Assembly: GCA_018241265.1 (NCBI GenBank)
Contig: JAFEEF010000006.1
Location: 1 to 64,000, forward strand
DNA length: 64,000 bases
Reading direction: 5' to 3'
DNA from: Pseudomonadota bacterium
GTDB taxonomy: Bacteria; Pseudomonadota; Gammaproteobacteria; Burkholderiales; Burkholderiaceae_C
The notes under the pieces are model-generated. The model was not told the origin of the DNA, did no database searches, and saw nothing but the letters and a program-made list of their open reading frames with translations. A program made the position numbers and the translations under genes. This document shows, in pieces, positions 48,753-59,113 of this stretch (the stretch's first letter is position 1; each line of letters opens with the position of its first letter).

Positions 48753-49643
48753 TCAATCCAGATCGTCGATGTGGCGCGGCCAGCTCGCCTTCAGGAGACG
48801 CGACAACGCGCGGTCGGCGAGCAGCTTGCCGCCGGTCTGGCAGCGTGCGCAGTAGTTGGTCTCGTTGTCGGCATGCACGATGCGCTGCACGGGCGCGCCG
48901 CACACCGGGCATGGCTGGCCGTAGCGGCCGTGCACCGCCATCTTCGGATGGAACGCAGTGACCTTGGCCGGCCAGCCGCCGTGCTTTTCGGCCTCGGCGC
49001 GCAGGCGCTCGGTCCATTCGACGAGCACCTCGCGCGTTGCCGCGAACAGACGCGAGATCGCCTCGGGCGTCATCGCGCGCGTGAGCAGCAGCGGCGACAT
49101 CCGCGCGCGGTGCAGGATCTCGTCCGAGTACGCATTGCCGATGCCGCTGAACAGCCGCGGATTGGTCAGCGACCGCTTGACGGTGTGGTTCTCCGATTTC
49201 AGCCGATCGGCGAAGGTGCCTTCGTCGCAAGTCAGCGGATCGACGCCGCCCGGGTCGAGCGCTTCGAGGGCCGCGCGTCCGGCGACGAGGTGCAGCGACG
49301 CGCGCCGCTGCGTGCCGGCCTCGGTGAAAGCGACGCGACCGTTGTCGAACTCGAAGACCGCCAGCGCGGCCTTCGTCGAGGCCTTGTCGTCGAGCGCGAG
49401 CCAGCGCAGCCGCCCGGCGATCATCAGATGGATGACGAGGAAGAGGTCGCCGTCGAGCGCCAGCACGACGCGCTTGCCGAGCCGTTCGAGGCCGACCACC
49501 CGCTTGCCCTCGGCACTGCCGATCGGCGGCACCGCGGTGCGCAGCAGGAACGGGCTCTGGATCCGGATGCGCCGCAGCTCGTGGCCGAGCACGCGCGCGT
49601 CGAGGCTTTCGAGGTAGACGGCGATGTCGGGCAGTTCGGGCAC
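48753..49643 (-). CDS. Fpg/Nei-family DNA glycosylase
   Basis: A 296-residue base-excision repair glycosylase/AP lyase. It starts with Pro-Glu-Leu-Pro directly after the initiator, so Pro2 and Glu3 are the catalytic pair. The helix-two-turn-helix is in FSGIGNAYSDEILHRARMSP and the zinc finger has CPVCGAPVQ and NYCARCQTGG. The N terminus PELPDIAVYLESLDARVLG resembles the Fpg/Nei group that is not strictly MutM, so 8-oxoguanine specificity is uncertain. The start is GTG at 49643, required to expose Pro2. It is 93 bp downstream of the patatin start and 34 bp downstream of the hipA stop, all on the minus strand. Confidence 0.9.
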   Translation of the reverse strand: MPELPDIAVYLESLDARVLGHELRRIRIQSPFLLRTAVPPIGSAEGKRVVGLERLGKRVVLALDGDLFLVIHLMIAGRLRWLALDDKASTKAALAVFEFDNGRVAFTEAGTQRRASLHLVAGRAALEALDPGGVDPLTCDEGTFADRLKSENHTVKRSLTNPRLFSGIGNAYSDEILHRARMSPLLLTRAMTPEAISRLFAATREVLVEWTERLRAEAEKHGGWPAKVTAFHPKMAVHGRYGQPCPVCGAPVQRIVHADNETNYCARCQTGGKLLADRALSRLLKASWPRHIDDLD

Positions 49644-49677
49644 GCGGGGCAGTGTGCACCGGCGCCTTGCTGGTCTG

Positions 49678-50979
49678 CTACCGCCGGAAGCCCGGATAGG
49701 CGAAGGCCGGCGCGATGCGTTCGCAGTCTCGCTCGCTGACCCCTGCCGCGCGCGAAGTCGCGTACCAGGTCGAGGCAACCTGCGCCTCCATGGCATCCAG
49801 CATCGCGGCAGCTTCCCCTGGCTCCAGCAGAAAGCGCGCGCTCTGGGACCGCAGGTTGCCTGCGTTCGCGAAGCGGCCCGCGTCGCCGCATTCCATCGCG
49901 AGGTCGCGCCGTTCGAGGCCCACCGGCACGGCGGGCGTCAAGTCGTAGGCCGGGGACAGCCGCCACGCGGTGTCCCTGGCGATCAGTGCGTGGTTGCGCG
50001 GGTGATCGTCGATGTTCGAGATCAGCGCGTTGAAGGCCATGCGGCGGAACAGTTCGGCCGCGTCCGGTGCCGGCGCGGCGCTGACACGGCGCAGTTCCTC
50101 TGCAAGCAGCACATAGGACCAGCGGTCGCGGGAGCGAAGCGTGTCCTCCGCCCTCAGCAGCGTCAGTGCAGAGATCATGCGGGCGCGCAGGTAGCCGCCT
50201 TCGGTCCTTTCCCGGTCGAAGCGCTTCACCAGAAGGACATCGCGACCGGCGACATCGGCCACGCGGCTCTCGGCAGCCGTCAGACCGCAGGCGCGCGCCA
50301 GAACGAGCATCGCGTGTTCGACGCGCGCGCTGTTCCAGAGATCGTCCGGCCGGTTGAACTTGGCGATCCACAGGCCGTCGTCATCCTCGACGACCGCCTT
50401 GGGACGCGCACCACCCATGGAGGTGCCGATCATCATCAGCTTTTCGACCTGATCGCGATCATGATGATCAGCACCACGATCATCGGCAGCGCCCCGCTGA
50501 TCCCCCGCAGGCTGATCGTCATCGGCGACGATGCTGTCGGCGATGGACTGCACCCTCGCCAGCTCCAGCGTCTGGTTGAAGCTGCGCTTCGGGGCCGGCG
50601 GCACCTGGTCGAGCCCGAAGCCGAGCGCGCCCGCCCGGTCGTCCGGCGAATGGAGCAGGTACTCCATCTCCCCCGGCTGCGCCTTGCCGAGATGGCGCTG
50701 TATGACGCGGCGCCCCCAGTAGTCCGGGCTGGCGTCGCGCAGCGCGCCGAAGACGCCGTTCAGCGCCGCGGTCGCATAGGTGCGCGGGGAGAGTTTCAGC
50801 TCGACGGGATCGAGCGCGACCGCGTTGGGTCGCTCGAGATAGCTGCGCCCGTAGACGAAGCGGCCTTCGGGCGTGCCCCGGCGGTCCGCGCTCAGCGCGA
50901 AGCGCCCCGCCGTGACCGGCTCCGTCGTGCCGGGGAGGGTGACGTAGACGAAGCATTCGCCCGGCGCTTCAGAAGTCAT
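49678..50979 (-). CDS. hipA: HipA-family serine/threonine kinase toxin
   Basis: A 433-residue HipA. The ejectable P-loop is SMGGARPKA (Gly189-Ala195), the catalytic aspartate is Asp325 in SNIDDHPRNHALI and the metal aspartate is Asp346 in PAYDLTPA. HipA kinases phosphorylate aminoacyl-tRNA synthetases and cause growth arrest; the antitoxin HipB binds and inhibits them. An unusual Asp/His/Gly-rich stretch at residues 152-177 (ADDDQPAGDQRGAADD, then more) separates the N-terminal and kinase lobes. The ATG at 50979 overlaps the end of hipB by 11 bp. It lies in an accessory stretch between a glycosylase gene and prfC. Confidence 0.92.
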   Translation of the reverse strand: MTSEAPGECFVYVTLPGTTEPVTAGRFALSADRRGTPEGRFVYGRSYLERPNAVALDPVELKLSPRTYATAALNGVFGALRDASPDYWGRRVIQRHLGKAQPGEMEYLLHSPDDRAGALGFGLDQVPPAPKRSFNQTLELARVQSIADSIVADDDQPAGDQRGAADDRGADHHDRDQVEKLMMIGTSMGGARPKAVVEDDDGLWIAKFNRPDDLWNSARVEHAMLVLARACGLTAAESRVADVAGRDVLLVKRFDRERTEGGYLRARMISALTLLRAEDTLRSRDRWSYVLLAEELRRVSAAPAPDAAELFRRMAFNALISNIDDHPRNHALIARDTAWRLSPAYDLTPAVPVGLERRDLAMECGDAGRFANAGNLRSQSARFLLEPGEAAAMLDAMEAQVASTWYATSRAAGVSERDCERIAPAFAYPGFRR

Positions 50980-51310
50980 TGTCCAGTCCTGTCTTGGGCC
51001 GCGCGCGGGCGCGTTCGCGGGACAATGCGAGGGTCTGGCCTTCCTCGTCCTTTTCAGGCGCGGCGACATCGTCCATCTGGCCGAGGAGATCCAGGGCCCA
51101 GAGCATCGCGGCGTAGATGGCGATACCGGTCGTGGGCTTGCCCTTCTCCGCGTCAGCGACAGCCCGGTCTCCGGTGCCGATCTTCTGCGCCATATCGTCG
51201 ATGGTCAGATTGCGGCGCAGCCGGGCCGTGCGCAGGTTCGCGCCCAGTCGCTTGAGCGTCTGTTCGACCGGGTAAGGCGGGGCGGTCAGCAGCTTGTTCC
51301 GGGCAACCAT
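50969..51310 (-). CDS. hipB: HipB-type XRE antitoxin
   Basis: A 113-residue protein with a Cro/C1 helix-turn-helix (LTIDDMAQKIGTGDRAVADA, about residues 35-54). The C-terminal tail, rich in Arg, Pro and acidic residues, probably contacts HipA. The ATG at 51310 is used (MVARNKLLTAPPYPV); a GTG three codons upstream is an alternative. The gene overlaps hipA by 11 bp, the usual hipBA order. The promoter must lie in the 0.5-kb spacer that also serves the divergent HipA fusion. Confidence 0.88.
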   Translation of the reverse strand: MVARNKLLTAPPYPVEQTLKRLGANLRTARLRRNLTIDDMAQKIGTGDRAVADAEKGKPTTGIAIYAAMLWALDLLGQMDDVAAPEKDEEGQTLALSRERARARPKTGLDNDF

Positions 51311-51711
51311 GGCGGACACCGTTTGTTGGAGGGCACGTTACCCAGAAATAGATGGAAGCCCGTCATGAGCCAAAGAAAAACAGCCTTCAAGGGCATTCTA
51401 AGTGATATAAAGTGCTCTTGAGAGCTGATTCGTGCTGTAGTTCGGTGTTGAAGGGCAGCAGCGGCCCTGCGGCAGACGAAGAGGCATGTGCGCCGGCCAT
51501 GAGCACATCCAGAGATGCGTACACGGCTGCATACAGAACCGGGGAAAAGATCAGATGTCGGAAGGTCCAGTCGCAGAGCAGGTCAGGCGGAGAAGGACTT
51601 TTGGATGCGCGGCTGCGGGAAGGGATTGGTCGGCCTCGCCATCCGCCGGGAACAGCGGGTTCGGTCGCCACGTCAAGGCTATGGGAACAGCACCGAAGTT
51701 TTCGCGAGAAT

Positions 51712-51748
51712 TCTAACTTTCGCGGACTTGAAATACGTGAAAGTTAGA
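51712..51748. promoter_or_regulatory. Operator-like inverted repeat 1 upstream of the HipA fusion gene
   Basis: TCTAACTTTCGCG (51712-51724) and CGTGAAAGTTAGA (51736-51748) are inverted repeats matching at 12 of 13 positions around an 11-bp AT-rich centre. A second copy with equal internal spacing begins 64 bp further on. This two-copy arrangement is typical of antitoxin-bound operators. Confidence 0.6.
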
Positions 51749-51776
51749 TTCTTCTTGCCTTCAAGCCACCCTCATG

Positions 51777-51813
51777 CTAACTTTCTCGTATCTGAAACAC
51801 GGGAAAGTTGTAG
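51777..51813. promoter_or_regulatory. Operator-like inverted repeat 2, next to the start codon of the HipA fusion gene
   Basis: CTAACTTTCTCG (51777-51788) and CGGGAAAGTTGTAG (51800-51813) repeat the design of the site at 51712, with the CTAACTTTC and GAAAGTT blocks again 26 bp apart. The right arm ends 3 bp before the GTG start at 51817, so a bound protein would block transcription start or translation. Confidence 0.58.
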
Positions 51814-51816
51814 AGA

Positions 51817-53664
51817 GTGGGTATTCACCTCGTAGGCGAGACGATTGACAAGACCCGCAGCCACCATCTGGCGGGGGTAGGAAAGCTCGTCCAGCTTATG
51901 CGGGGCATCTACGCCGACGCATGCGACGACATCGACCGGACCGTCCTTGCCCATGCCGTCCGGATCGCCCGCTACCTGTACCCGAAGGCTTACCTGTCAG
52001 GAGCGAGCGCGATCCTGCTCGGGCCCACTCCGGACGGTCGCCTCTACTTGTCCGGCCAGCGCGTTCAGCGCACCCGCATCCGCTCTCTTGAAATCGTTCA
52101 GAACCGCGCCCCGGCGCGCCCCTCGGTGGCGAGCGCTGCCGTCGCCGACAGTCTCGGCGAGCTGAGTGTTCCCGTCTCCGCCATCCGCCAGCGCTTCCTC
52201 GAAGCGTTCCGCCTGCGGAGCGAACACGCGGCCTCCATCGAGGCCCTCATGCGCGAGGCCCTTGCCGCCCGCCTCGTCGAGGAGTTCGGCGATCCCAAGG
52301 CCGCCAGCGACGCCGTGTGGGCGCTCGCGCGCGAGAACGAGTGGTACCGCGAAGGCGCGGGGGCGGAGAAGTTTCTGCTGCACAGGCCCGCCGCCATCGA
52401 GGTCCGGAACGCGGCGGCCTTCGATCTCGTAGTCGCCTGGCACGGCGCGCCCATCGGGACGCTCGCGCATGACGGCTTCGAGTGGCGATGGTCGGCGGCG
52501 AAGGGTGGCCCGGTTCTGCCGCCGGTGGTGCGCCAGACCGTCCCCGGAAAACTGCCGCCCTTCATCGTTTCGCTCCTGCCGGAGGGCTGGCTCCAATCCG
52601 TTCTCAAGGATCAGCGCGACGAACGCGCGCTCCTGCGCTCTGGCAAGCGCTACATGTCGAACATCACCGTCGCGGGCAATGCCGACGAGATCGCGCGGCT
52701 TCCCGCCGATGTCCTGACCACACGGCTGACGGCGTTCTCCCGGGACGGGCTCTTCACCGGCACCTATGCGGGCCCGGGCCGAAGCGCCATCGAGCGGGAC
52801 TTCGAGCACCGGCTGGCCGCGCTCTTCGCCGATGCCGAAACCCCGCGCCTCTCCGGGGTCCAGATCAAGGCTCCGATGGGTCTCGATGCGGCCGGTCGGC
52901 TGGCACCGAGCGTCGGATCGCCGTTCACGCACATCCTCAAGCCTGCCGGGACAAGCGGGTTCGAGGCGCTGCCGTTGATCGAATGGATCGGTCTGGCGCT
53001 GGCGCGCGCTATCGGCCTGCCCGCGCCAGAGAACGCGCTCATTCCGATGCCCGACGGGATGCCTCCCGCGCTGCTGGTCGAGCGCTTCGACATTCGCGCC
53101 CAGCCGGACGATGCGCGGTGGATCGCCATGGAAGACATGTGTTCGGTGCTCGATCTTGAGCCGCAGCAGAAGTACACCGGCACCATCGAGCGGGTCGCCA
53201 GAGCCGTCCGCGCGCTGTCCACGGCACCGGAGGAGGACCTGCTGATCCTGCTGCGCCGCGCCCTCTTCGCCTGGCTGATCGCCGACGGCGACATGCACCT
53301 GAAGAACATGGCGCTTCTCAAGACGGCGCATGAGGGAGAGGCGGCGTTCGGCTCGGTGCGCCTTGCTCCGGTCTACGACACGCAGACCACGCGCGTCTTC
53401 CCCGGCCTCGAGCACGACCGCATGGCCTTGAAGCTCGGGGGCCGCGACGAGGGCCTGCGGCGCGCAGATTTCATGGCCCTGGCCGCGCTTGCGGGCATCC
53501 GGGCGGCGGACGCCGACGGAGCGATCAGCGACCTGCTCGCGCGCTTTCCGGCTGCTCTGGACGCGGTTGCCGTACCGGCTCCCCTTGTGCTCAGCGCGGA
53601 GGCCCGGGTCGCCGCGGCGAAGACGCTCGGCCTTTGCCGCGCGCGGCTCGCCGCCTTCGCGTAG
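51817..53664 (+). CDS. HipA kinase fused to an N-terminal antitoxin-like domain
   Basis: A 615-residue protein. The last 370 residues or so are a HipA kinase: ILKPAGTSGFEALPLIEWIG (nucleotide and inhibitor region), LLVERFDIRAQPDDARW, the catalytic loop ADGDMHLKNMALL with Asp492 and Asn497, and metal-binding Asp521 in APVYDTQTT. The first 85 residues (LMRGIYADA, then YLYPKAYLSGASAILLG) resemble the DNA-binding/antitoxin domain of AbiEi proteins. It may therefore be a toxin carrying its own regulator. The start is GTG at 51817, next to the second operator repeat. No separate hipB-like gene accompanies it. The gene is divergent from hipBA, giving two kinases back to back. Confidence 0.82.
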   Translation: MGIHLVGETIDKTRSHHLAGVGKLVQLMRGIYADACDDIDRTVLAHAVRIARYLYPKAYLSGASAILLGPTPDGRLYLSGQRVQRTRIRSLEIVQNRAPARPSVASAAVADSLGELSVPVSAIRQRFLEAFRLRSEHAASIEALMREALAARLVEEFGDPKAASDAVWALARENEWYREGAGAEKFLLHRPAAIEVRNAAAFDLVVAWHGAPIGTLAHDGFEWRWSAAKGGPVLPPVVRQTVPGKLPPFIVSLLPEGWLQSVLKDQRDERALLRSGKRYMSNITVAGNADEIARLPADVLTTRLTAFSRDGLFTGTYAGPGRSAIERDFEHRLAALFADAETPRLSGVQIKAPMGLDAAGRLAPSVGSPFTHILKPAGTSGFEALPLIEWIGLALARAIGLPAPENALIPMPDGMPPALLVERFDIRAQPDDARWIAMEDMCSVLDLEPQQKYTGTIERVARAVRALSTAPEEDLLILLRRALFAWLIADGDMHLKNMALLKTAHEGEAAFGSVRLAPVYDTQTTRVFPGLEHDRMALKLGGRDEGLRRADFMALAALAGIRAADADGAISDLLARFPAALDAVAVPAPLVLSAEARVAAAKTLGLCRARLAAFA

Positions 53665-53700
53665 GACCCATGGTCGCAGGGGCGGTCTTTGAGGAGTTGC

Positions 53701-53721
53701 GCGCCGGGACGACCCCGGCGC
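53701..53721 (+). terminator. Hairpin downstream of the HipA fusion gene
   Basis: GCGCCGGG and CCCGGCGC form a perfect 8-bp stem with a 5-base loop, 37 bp after the stop codon. There is no run of T after the stem, so it is a weak candidate for factor-independent termination and may act only as an mRNA stability element. Confidence 0.35.
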
Positions 53722-53815
53722 TCCCCAGACCATAAAATTCAAGGCTGCACCGGATGCGGTCCGGCGCGGGCGCAGCGGCCGATATGCACAACGCTATGGG
53801 CACCTTGGGGAATGC

Positions 53816-53831
53816 GTACATAGCTTTGTAC
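53816..53831. promoter_or_regulatory. Near-palindrome upstream of prfC
   Basis: GTACATAGCTTTGTAC is symmetrical except for one base pair and ends 19 bp before the prfC ATG. The AT-rich surroundings may be the promoter. It could bind a regulator from the neighbouring HipA island or be part of the prfC promoter itself. Confidence 0.35.
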
Positions 53832-53850
53832 ATAACGGGGTTGTTGGGTG

Positions 53851-55482
<1,632 letters not shown>

Positions 55483-55672
55483 CCTCCGATACGCGCCACG
55501 TCCGCATCGTATCGGCAGCGGCGATGCCCACGCGTTGCGCGAGCATCGCACGGTCGAGCAGTTGCCCGGATGGCGAGCTTGGCGTTCAGTTCCACTGGAT
55601 GAATATACAGTTGTCGAGCTGCTTGTGCGTGCGAGACCGCTATCCGTGGAGACCGTGCGGATAATCGTCGCG

Positions 55673-56584
55673 GTGATCGCCACCTCGCCCTCCGCGCCGC
55701 CGTCCCGGCTCGCGCTCTACCTCGATCTGATCCGCTGGAACCGGCCGGCCGGCTCGTACCTGCTGCTGTGGCCGACCTTGTCGGCGCTGTGGATCGCGGC
55801 GCAGGGCTTCCCGGGCTGGCGGCTGCTCGCCGTCTTCGTCGCCGGCACGTTCCTGATGCGCAGCGCCGGCTGCTGCGTCAACGACGTCGCCGACCGCGAC
55901 TTCGACCGCCACGTCAAGCGCACCGCGGCCCGCCCGGTGACGAGCGGCGCCGTGTCGCCGCGCGAAGCGCTGGTGCTCGGCGCCGTGCTCGCGCTGTGCG
56001 CCTTCGGCCTCGTGCTGCTGACCAATCCGCCCACGATCCTGTGGAGCTTCGTCGCCCTGGCAGTCGCGATCGTCTATCCGTTCGCGAAGCGCGTCGTCTC
56101 GATGCCGCAGGCCGTGCTCGGCGTCGCGTTCAGCTTCGGCATCCCGATGGCGTTCGCCGCGGTACAGGGCGGCGATGCGTGGAGCGTCTCGGCGATGCTC
56201 GATGCCGTGCCGCCGGTCGGCTGGGCGCTGCTGGTCGGCAACCTGTTCTGGGTGCTTGCCTACGACACCGAGTACGCGATGGTCGATCGCGACGACGACC
56301 TGAAGATCGGCATCCGCACGTCGGCGATCACGCTCGGGCGCTATGACGTGGCGGGGGTGATGCTGTTTTATGCGGCGTTCGTTGCTGTCTGGGCAGCGGT
56401 CGGGCGGCACGTCGGCCTGGCGTGGCCGTACGACGCGGGGCTGGGCGTGGCGGCGGGGCTGGCGGCATGGCACTACACGCTGATTCGAGGACGGACGCGC
56501 GAAGGATGCTTCCGGGCGTTTCGGTTGAACCACTGGGTGGGGTTCGCGGTGTTTGCGGGCGCCGTGGCGGCTTGCCTGCACTGA
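55673..56584 (+). CDS. ubiA: 4-hydroxybenzoate octaprenyltransferase
   Basis: A roughly 303-residue inner-membrane prenyltransferase with eight or nine hydrophobic segments that attaches the polyprenyl chain to 4-hydroxybenzoate in ubiquinone synthesis. The two Asp-rich motifs are [19 protein letters not shown] and [13 protein letters not shown], both with the UbiA pattern. No ATG is available near the start: GTG at 55673 is used, with GTG at 55655 and 55646 as alternatives, so the first few residues are uncertain. It follows prfC by 190 bp. Its last codons end near an antitoxin-like fragment. Confidence 0.94.
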   Translation: MIATSPSAPPSRLALYLDLIRWNRPAGSYLLLWPTLSALWIAAQGFPGWRLLAVFVAGTFLMRSAGCCVNDVADRDFDRHVKRTAARPVTSGAVSPREALVLGAVLALCAFGLVLLTNPPTILWSFVALAVAIVYPFAKRVVSMPQAVLGVAFSFGIPMAFAAVQGGDAWSVSAMLDAVPPVGWALLVGNLFWVLAYDTEYAMVDRDDDLKIGIRTSAITLGRYDVAGVMLFYAAFVAVWAAVGRHVGLAWPYDAGLGVAAGLAAWHYTLIRGRTREGCFRAFRLNHWVGFAVFAGAVAACLH

Positions 56585-56681
56585 CCACTGAGCCTCGTCA
56601 TTCGCCCGGTACGTGATCGGGGACGATGGACTGGCAAGCTACGTGAGCGCCGCACGTTTCGGCACCGCTCGGAAACCGACC

Positions 56682-56777
56682 ATGGCGATCCCTCTCGAAG
56701 CTCTCGAATCCGAAATCCTGCGCCTGCCGACGCCGGACCGTAAGCGCCTGCTGGAACGAGTCGTCGCCAGCCTGGAC
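56682..56777 (+). pseudogene. Fragment of an addiction-module antitoxin gene
   Basis: ATG followed by 31 codons reading AIPLEALESEILRLPTPDRK and RLLERVVASLD. This is the N-terminal part of the short helical antitoxins that partner RelE/ParE-type toxins. After SLD the expected acidic continuation is lost in this frame; neither alternative frame restores it. The frame then runs, without similarity, into antisense sequence of the glutamate dehydrogenase gene. No toxin gene follows. It is probably a remnant of a lost module, although a short functional gene cannot be excluded. Confidence 0.45.
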
Positions 56778-56824
56778 TGCGGCCGAGGACATCGCCGCGG
56801 CGACCCCGCCGCTGATTCAGGCGA

Positions 56825-58096
56825 TCACGGATACAAGCCGCGCTCCTCGCGCGCAATCAGGATTCGCTCGCAAGCCACCGCGAACGTCGCGGTCCGCAAG
56901 CTGATCCGGTGCCGATCGGCCGTGTCCCAGATCTTCTTCAGCGCATCCACCATGATGCGATCGAGCCGCAGGTTGATCTCGTCCTCGCTCCAGAAGAACG
57001 ACGAGAAGTCCTGCACCCACTCGAAGTAGCTCACCGTCACGCCGCCGGCGTTGCAGATCACGTCGGGCACGACGAGGATGCCGCGTTCGGCGAGCACGTC
57101 GTCGGCGGCCGGCAGGGTCGGGCCGTTGGCGCCTTCGAGGACCAGCTTGGCCTTGACGCGCGCGGCGCGTGCCGGCGTGAGCTGGCTTTCGAGCGCGGCC
57201 GGGATCAGGATGTCGCAATCGACGTCCCAGAACGCTTCGTCCTCGATGCGCTCGGCTTCGCGGTAGTTCGCGATGCCGCCGTCGCGCTTCAGCACCGCCA
57301 TCGCGTCGGCGATGTCGAAGCCGTTCGGGTTGACGAGCGTGCCGGTGTGGTCCTGCACCGCGACGAGCCTGGCGCCCGCCTGCACGAAGAGTTCGGCCGC
57401 CGCGCCGCCGACGTTGCCCATGCCCTGCACCGCGATGCGCGCGCCTTCGAGCGGCAGGTTGAGACGCCGCGCCGCTTCGCGGCCGGTCACGAAGACGCCG
57501 CGGCCGGTCGCCTTGACGCGGCCGAGCGAGCCGCCGAGGTGCAAGGGCTTGCCGGTGACGACGCCGGTCGCGGTGCCGCCGATGTTCATCGAGTACGTGT
57601 CCATCATCCACGCCATGATCTGCGCGTTGGTGTTCACGTCGGGCGCCGGGATGTCCTGCTGCGGCCCGATGATGATGCCGATCTCGCTGGTGTAGCGCCG
57701 CGTCATGCGCTCGAGCTCCTTCAGCGACAGCTTCTTCGGATCGACGCGGATGCCGCCCTTGGCGCCGCCGTAAGGCAGGTTCACCGCGGCGCACTTCACC
57801 GTCATCCACGCCGACAGCGCCATCACTTCCTCGAGCGTCACGTCGGGGTGGTAGCGCACGCCGCCCTTGCCGGGACCGCGCGACAGGTTGTGCTGCACGC
57901 GGTAGCCCTCGAAGTGCGCCACGCTGCCGTCGTCCATCTCGATCGGCACGTCGACGATCAGTGCGCGCTTCGGCCGCTTCAGCGTCTCGGACCAGCGTGC
58001 CAGCGGGCCGAGGTAGGGCAGGACGCGATCGACCTGCGACAGGTAGGTGTGCCAGGGACTCGACGTGTCGGCGCCGACGTAGGAGAGTTGACTCAT
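56825..58096 (-). CDS. gdhA: Glutamate dehydrogenase (Glu/Leu/Phe/Val dehydrogenase family)
   Basis: A 423-residue hexameric-type dehydrogenase that interconverts glutamate and 2-oxoglutarate plus ammonium. The substrate pocket contains the lysines of [14 protein letters not shown] and [15 protein letters not shown]; the Rossmann part has [19 protein letters not shown]. The short length and these segments match the NAD-linked catabolic group (GudB/RocG-like) more than the 450-residue biosynthetic type. ATG at 58096 gives [14 protein letters not shown]. It fits a region that turns histidine and proline into glutamate. The gene is followed on the other strand by the antitoxin fragment. Confidence 0.94.
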   Translation of the reverse strand: MSQLSYVGADTSSPWHTYLSQVDRVLPYLGPLARWSETLKRPKRALIVDVPIEMDDGSVAHFEGYRVQHNLSRGPGKGGVRYHPDVTLEEVMALSAWMTVKCAAVNLPYGGAKGGIRVDPKKLSLKELERMTRRYTSEIGIIIGPQQDIPAPDVNTNAQIMAWMMDTYSMNIGGTATGVVTGKPLHLGGSLGRVKATGRGVFVTGREAARRLNLPLEGARIAVQGMGNVGGAAAELFVQAGARLVAVQDHTGTLVNPNGFDIADAMAVLKRDGGIANYREAERIEDEAFWDVDCDILIPAALESQLTPARAARVKAKLVLEGANGPTLPAADDVLAERGILVVPDVICNAGGVTVSYFEWVQDFSSFFWSEDEINLRLDRIMVDALKKIWDTADRHRISLRTATFAVACERILIAREERGLYP

Positions 58097-58268
58097 GGTG
58101 GATCTCGCCAAGGTGTTGTGGATGCCGCACCCGAACTGATTCGGCAGCGCGCTCGTGACGCGCCGCGGCATGGGGCGAGACTGTAGGCGGGAAGCGCGGC
58201 CGCCGCCGCGGTCCCTCATGCGAGGTTTGCATGACGGCACGCCGGTGCCGCATGCGGCGTGCTGGCCG

Positions 58269-59078
58269 TCAGCGGCCGAACTCGTCGCCGAGCTCCTTGG
58301 CGCGTCGTTGCGCGGCCTTCAACGCCTTGACGAAAGCGGGCTGGACGCCGCTCGCATCGAGCGACGTCAACGCCGCATAGGTCGTGCCGCCCTTGGACGT
58401 GACGCGTGCGCGCAGCACGTCGGGCGGATCGGCGCTCCGTTCGGCCAGCGCCGTCGCGCCGGCGAAGGTCGCGAGCGCCAGCTGCTTGCCTTGCTCGGCG
58501 GTCAGTCCCATCTCGGTCGCGGCCTGCATCATCGCTTCGACGAAGTAGAAGACATAGGCCGGGCCCGAACCGGACAGCGCGGTCACCGCATCGAGGTCTT
58601 CCTCGCGATCGACCCACAGCGTCTTGCCGGTCGGCGCGAGCACCTGCTCGACCTGCGCGCGGTCTCCGGGCGTGACGGCCGACCGCGCATAGAGACCCGC
58701 GATCCCCTCGCCGATCAACGCCGGCGTGTTCGGCATCGTGCGCACGACGCGTTCGGTGCCGGCGGCACGCGCGATCGCATCGCTGCGGATGCCGGCCATC
58801 ACGCTCAGCTGCAACGCGTGGCTCACGTGCGGCGCGCACGGCGCGGCGGCGTCGCCGAAGGCCTGCGGCTTGACCGCCCAGACGACGAGCCCGGCACGCG
58901 CCAGCGTGGCATCAGCCGCGGCGAGGACGGTCACGCCGAGCTCGGCGCTCAGCTTCGCGCGCTGCGCATCCGACGGCTCGACGACGCAGATCGACGCGGC
59001 CGGCCGGCCGCTCTTGACGAGCCCGCCGACGATGGCACCGGCCATGTTGCCGCCGCCGATGAATGCGATCATGTCCAT
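58269..59078 (-). CDS. proC: Pyrroline-5-carboxylate reductase
   Basis: A 269-residue NAD(P)H-dependent enzyme for the last step of proline synthesis. The Rossmann motif is [17 protein letters not shown] near the N terminus; the C-terminal part has [19 protein letters not shown] and [15 protein letters not shown], which line the active site. The length and ends fit ProC. ATG at 59078; a two-codon shorter start is possible. It is divergent from the GFA gene. YggS and ProC genes are often adjacent in bacteria; here yggS is 4 kb away. 172 bp to the left separates it from the glutamate dehydrogenase gene. Confidence 0.95.
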   Translation of the reverse strand: MDMIAFIGGGNMAGAIVGGLVKSGRPAASICVVEPSDAQRAKLSAELGVTVLAAADATLARAGLVVWAVKPQAFGDAAAPCAPHVSHALQLSVMAGIRSDAIARAAGTERVVRTMPNTPALIGEGIAGLYARSAVTPGDRAQVEQVLAPTGKTLWVDREEDLDAVTALSGSGPAYVFYFVEAMMQAATEMGLTAEQGKQLALATFAGATALAERSADPPDVLRARVTSKGGTTYAALTSLDASGVQPAFVKALKAAQRRAKELGDEFGR

Positions 59079-59113
59079 GCGCTCATCTTAAGCATCCGAA
59101 GGGAGCTCGAACC

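Larger units (their letters stand above)
51311..51816. other. 506-bp divergent spacer between two HipA modules
   Basis: The AT content is clearly raised compared with flanking genes, especially around 51360-51420 and 51695-51810. Short open frames on both strands (for example minus strand 51387-51671) lack convincing ribosome-binding sites and look non-coding. Its right-hand end contains two similarly built inverted repeats. It presumably contains the hipBA promoter on the left and the promoter of the large HipA gene on the right. Confidence 0.55.

Noticed and set aside
51387..51671. A 94-codon minus-strand frame in the spacer between the HipA modules
   Set aside because: No ribosome-binding site, no recognisable motif, and it lies in the AT-rich control region.
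53701..53721. Factor-independent terminator after the HipA fusion gene
   Set aside because: The 8-bp stem is perfect but there is no T-tract, so I list it only as a low-confidence hairpin and do not claim termination.
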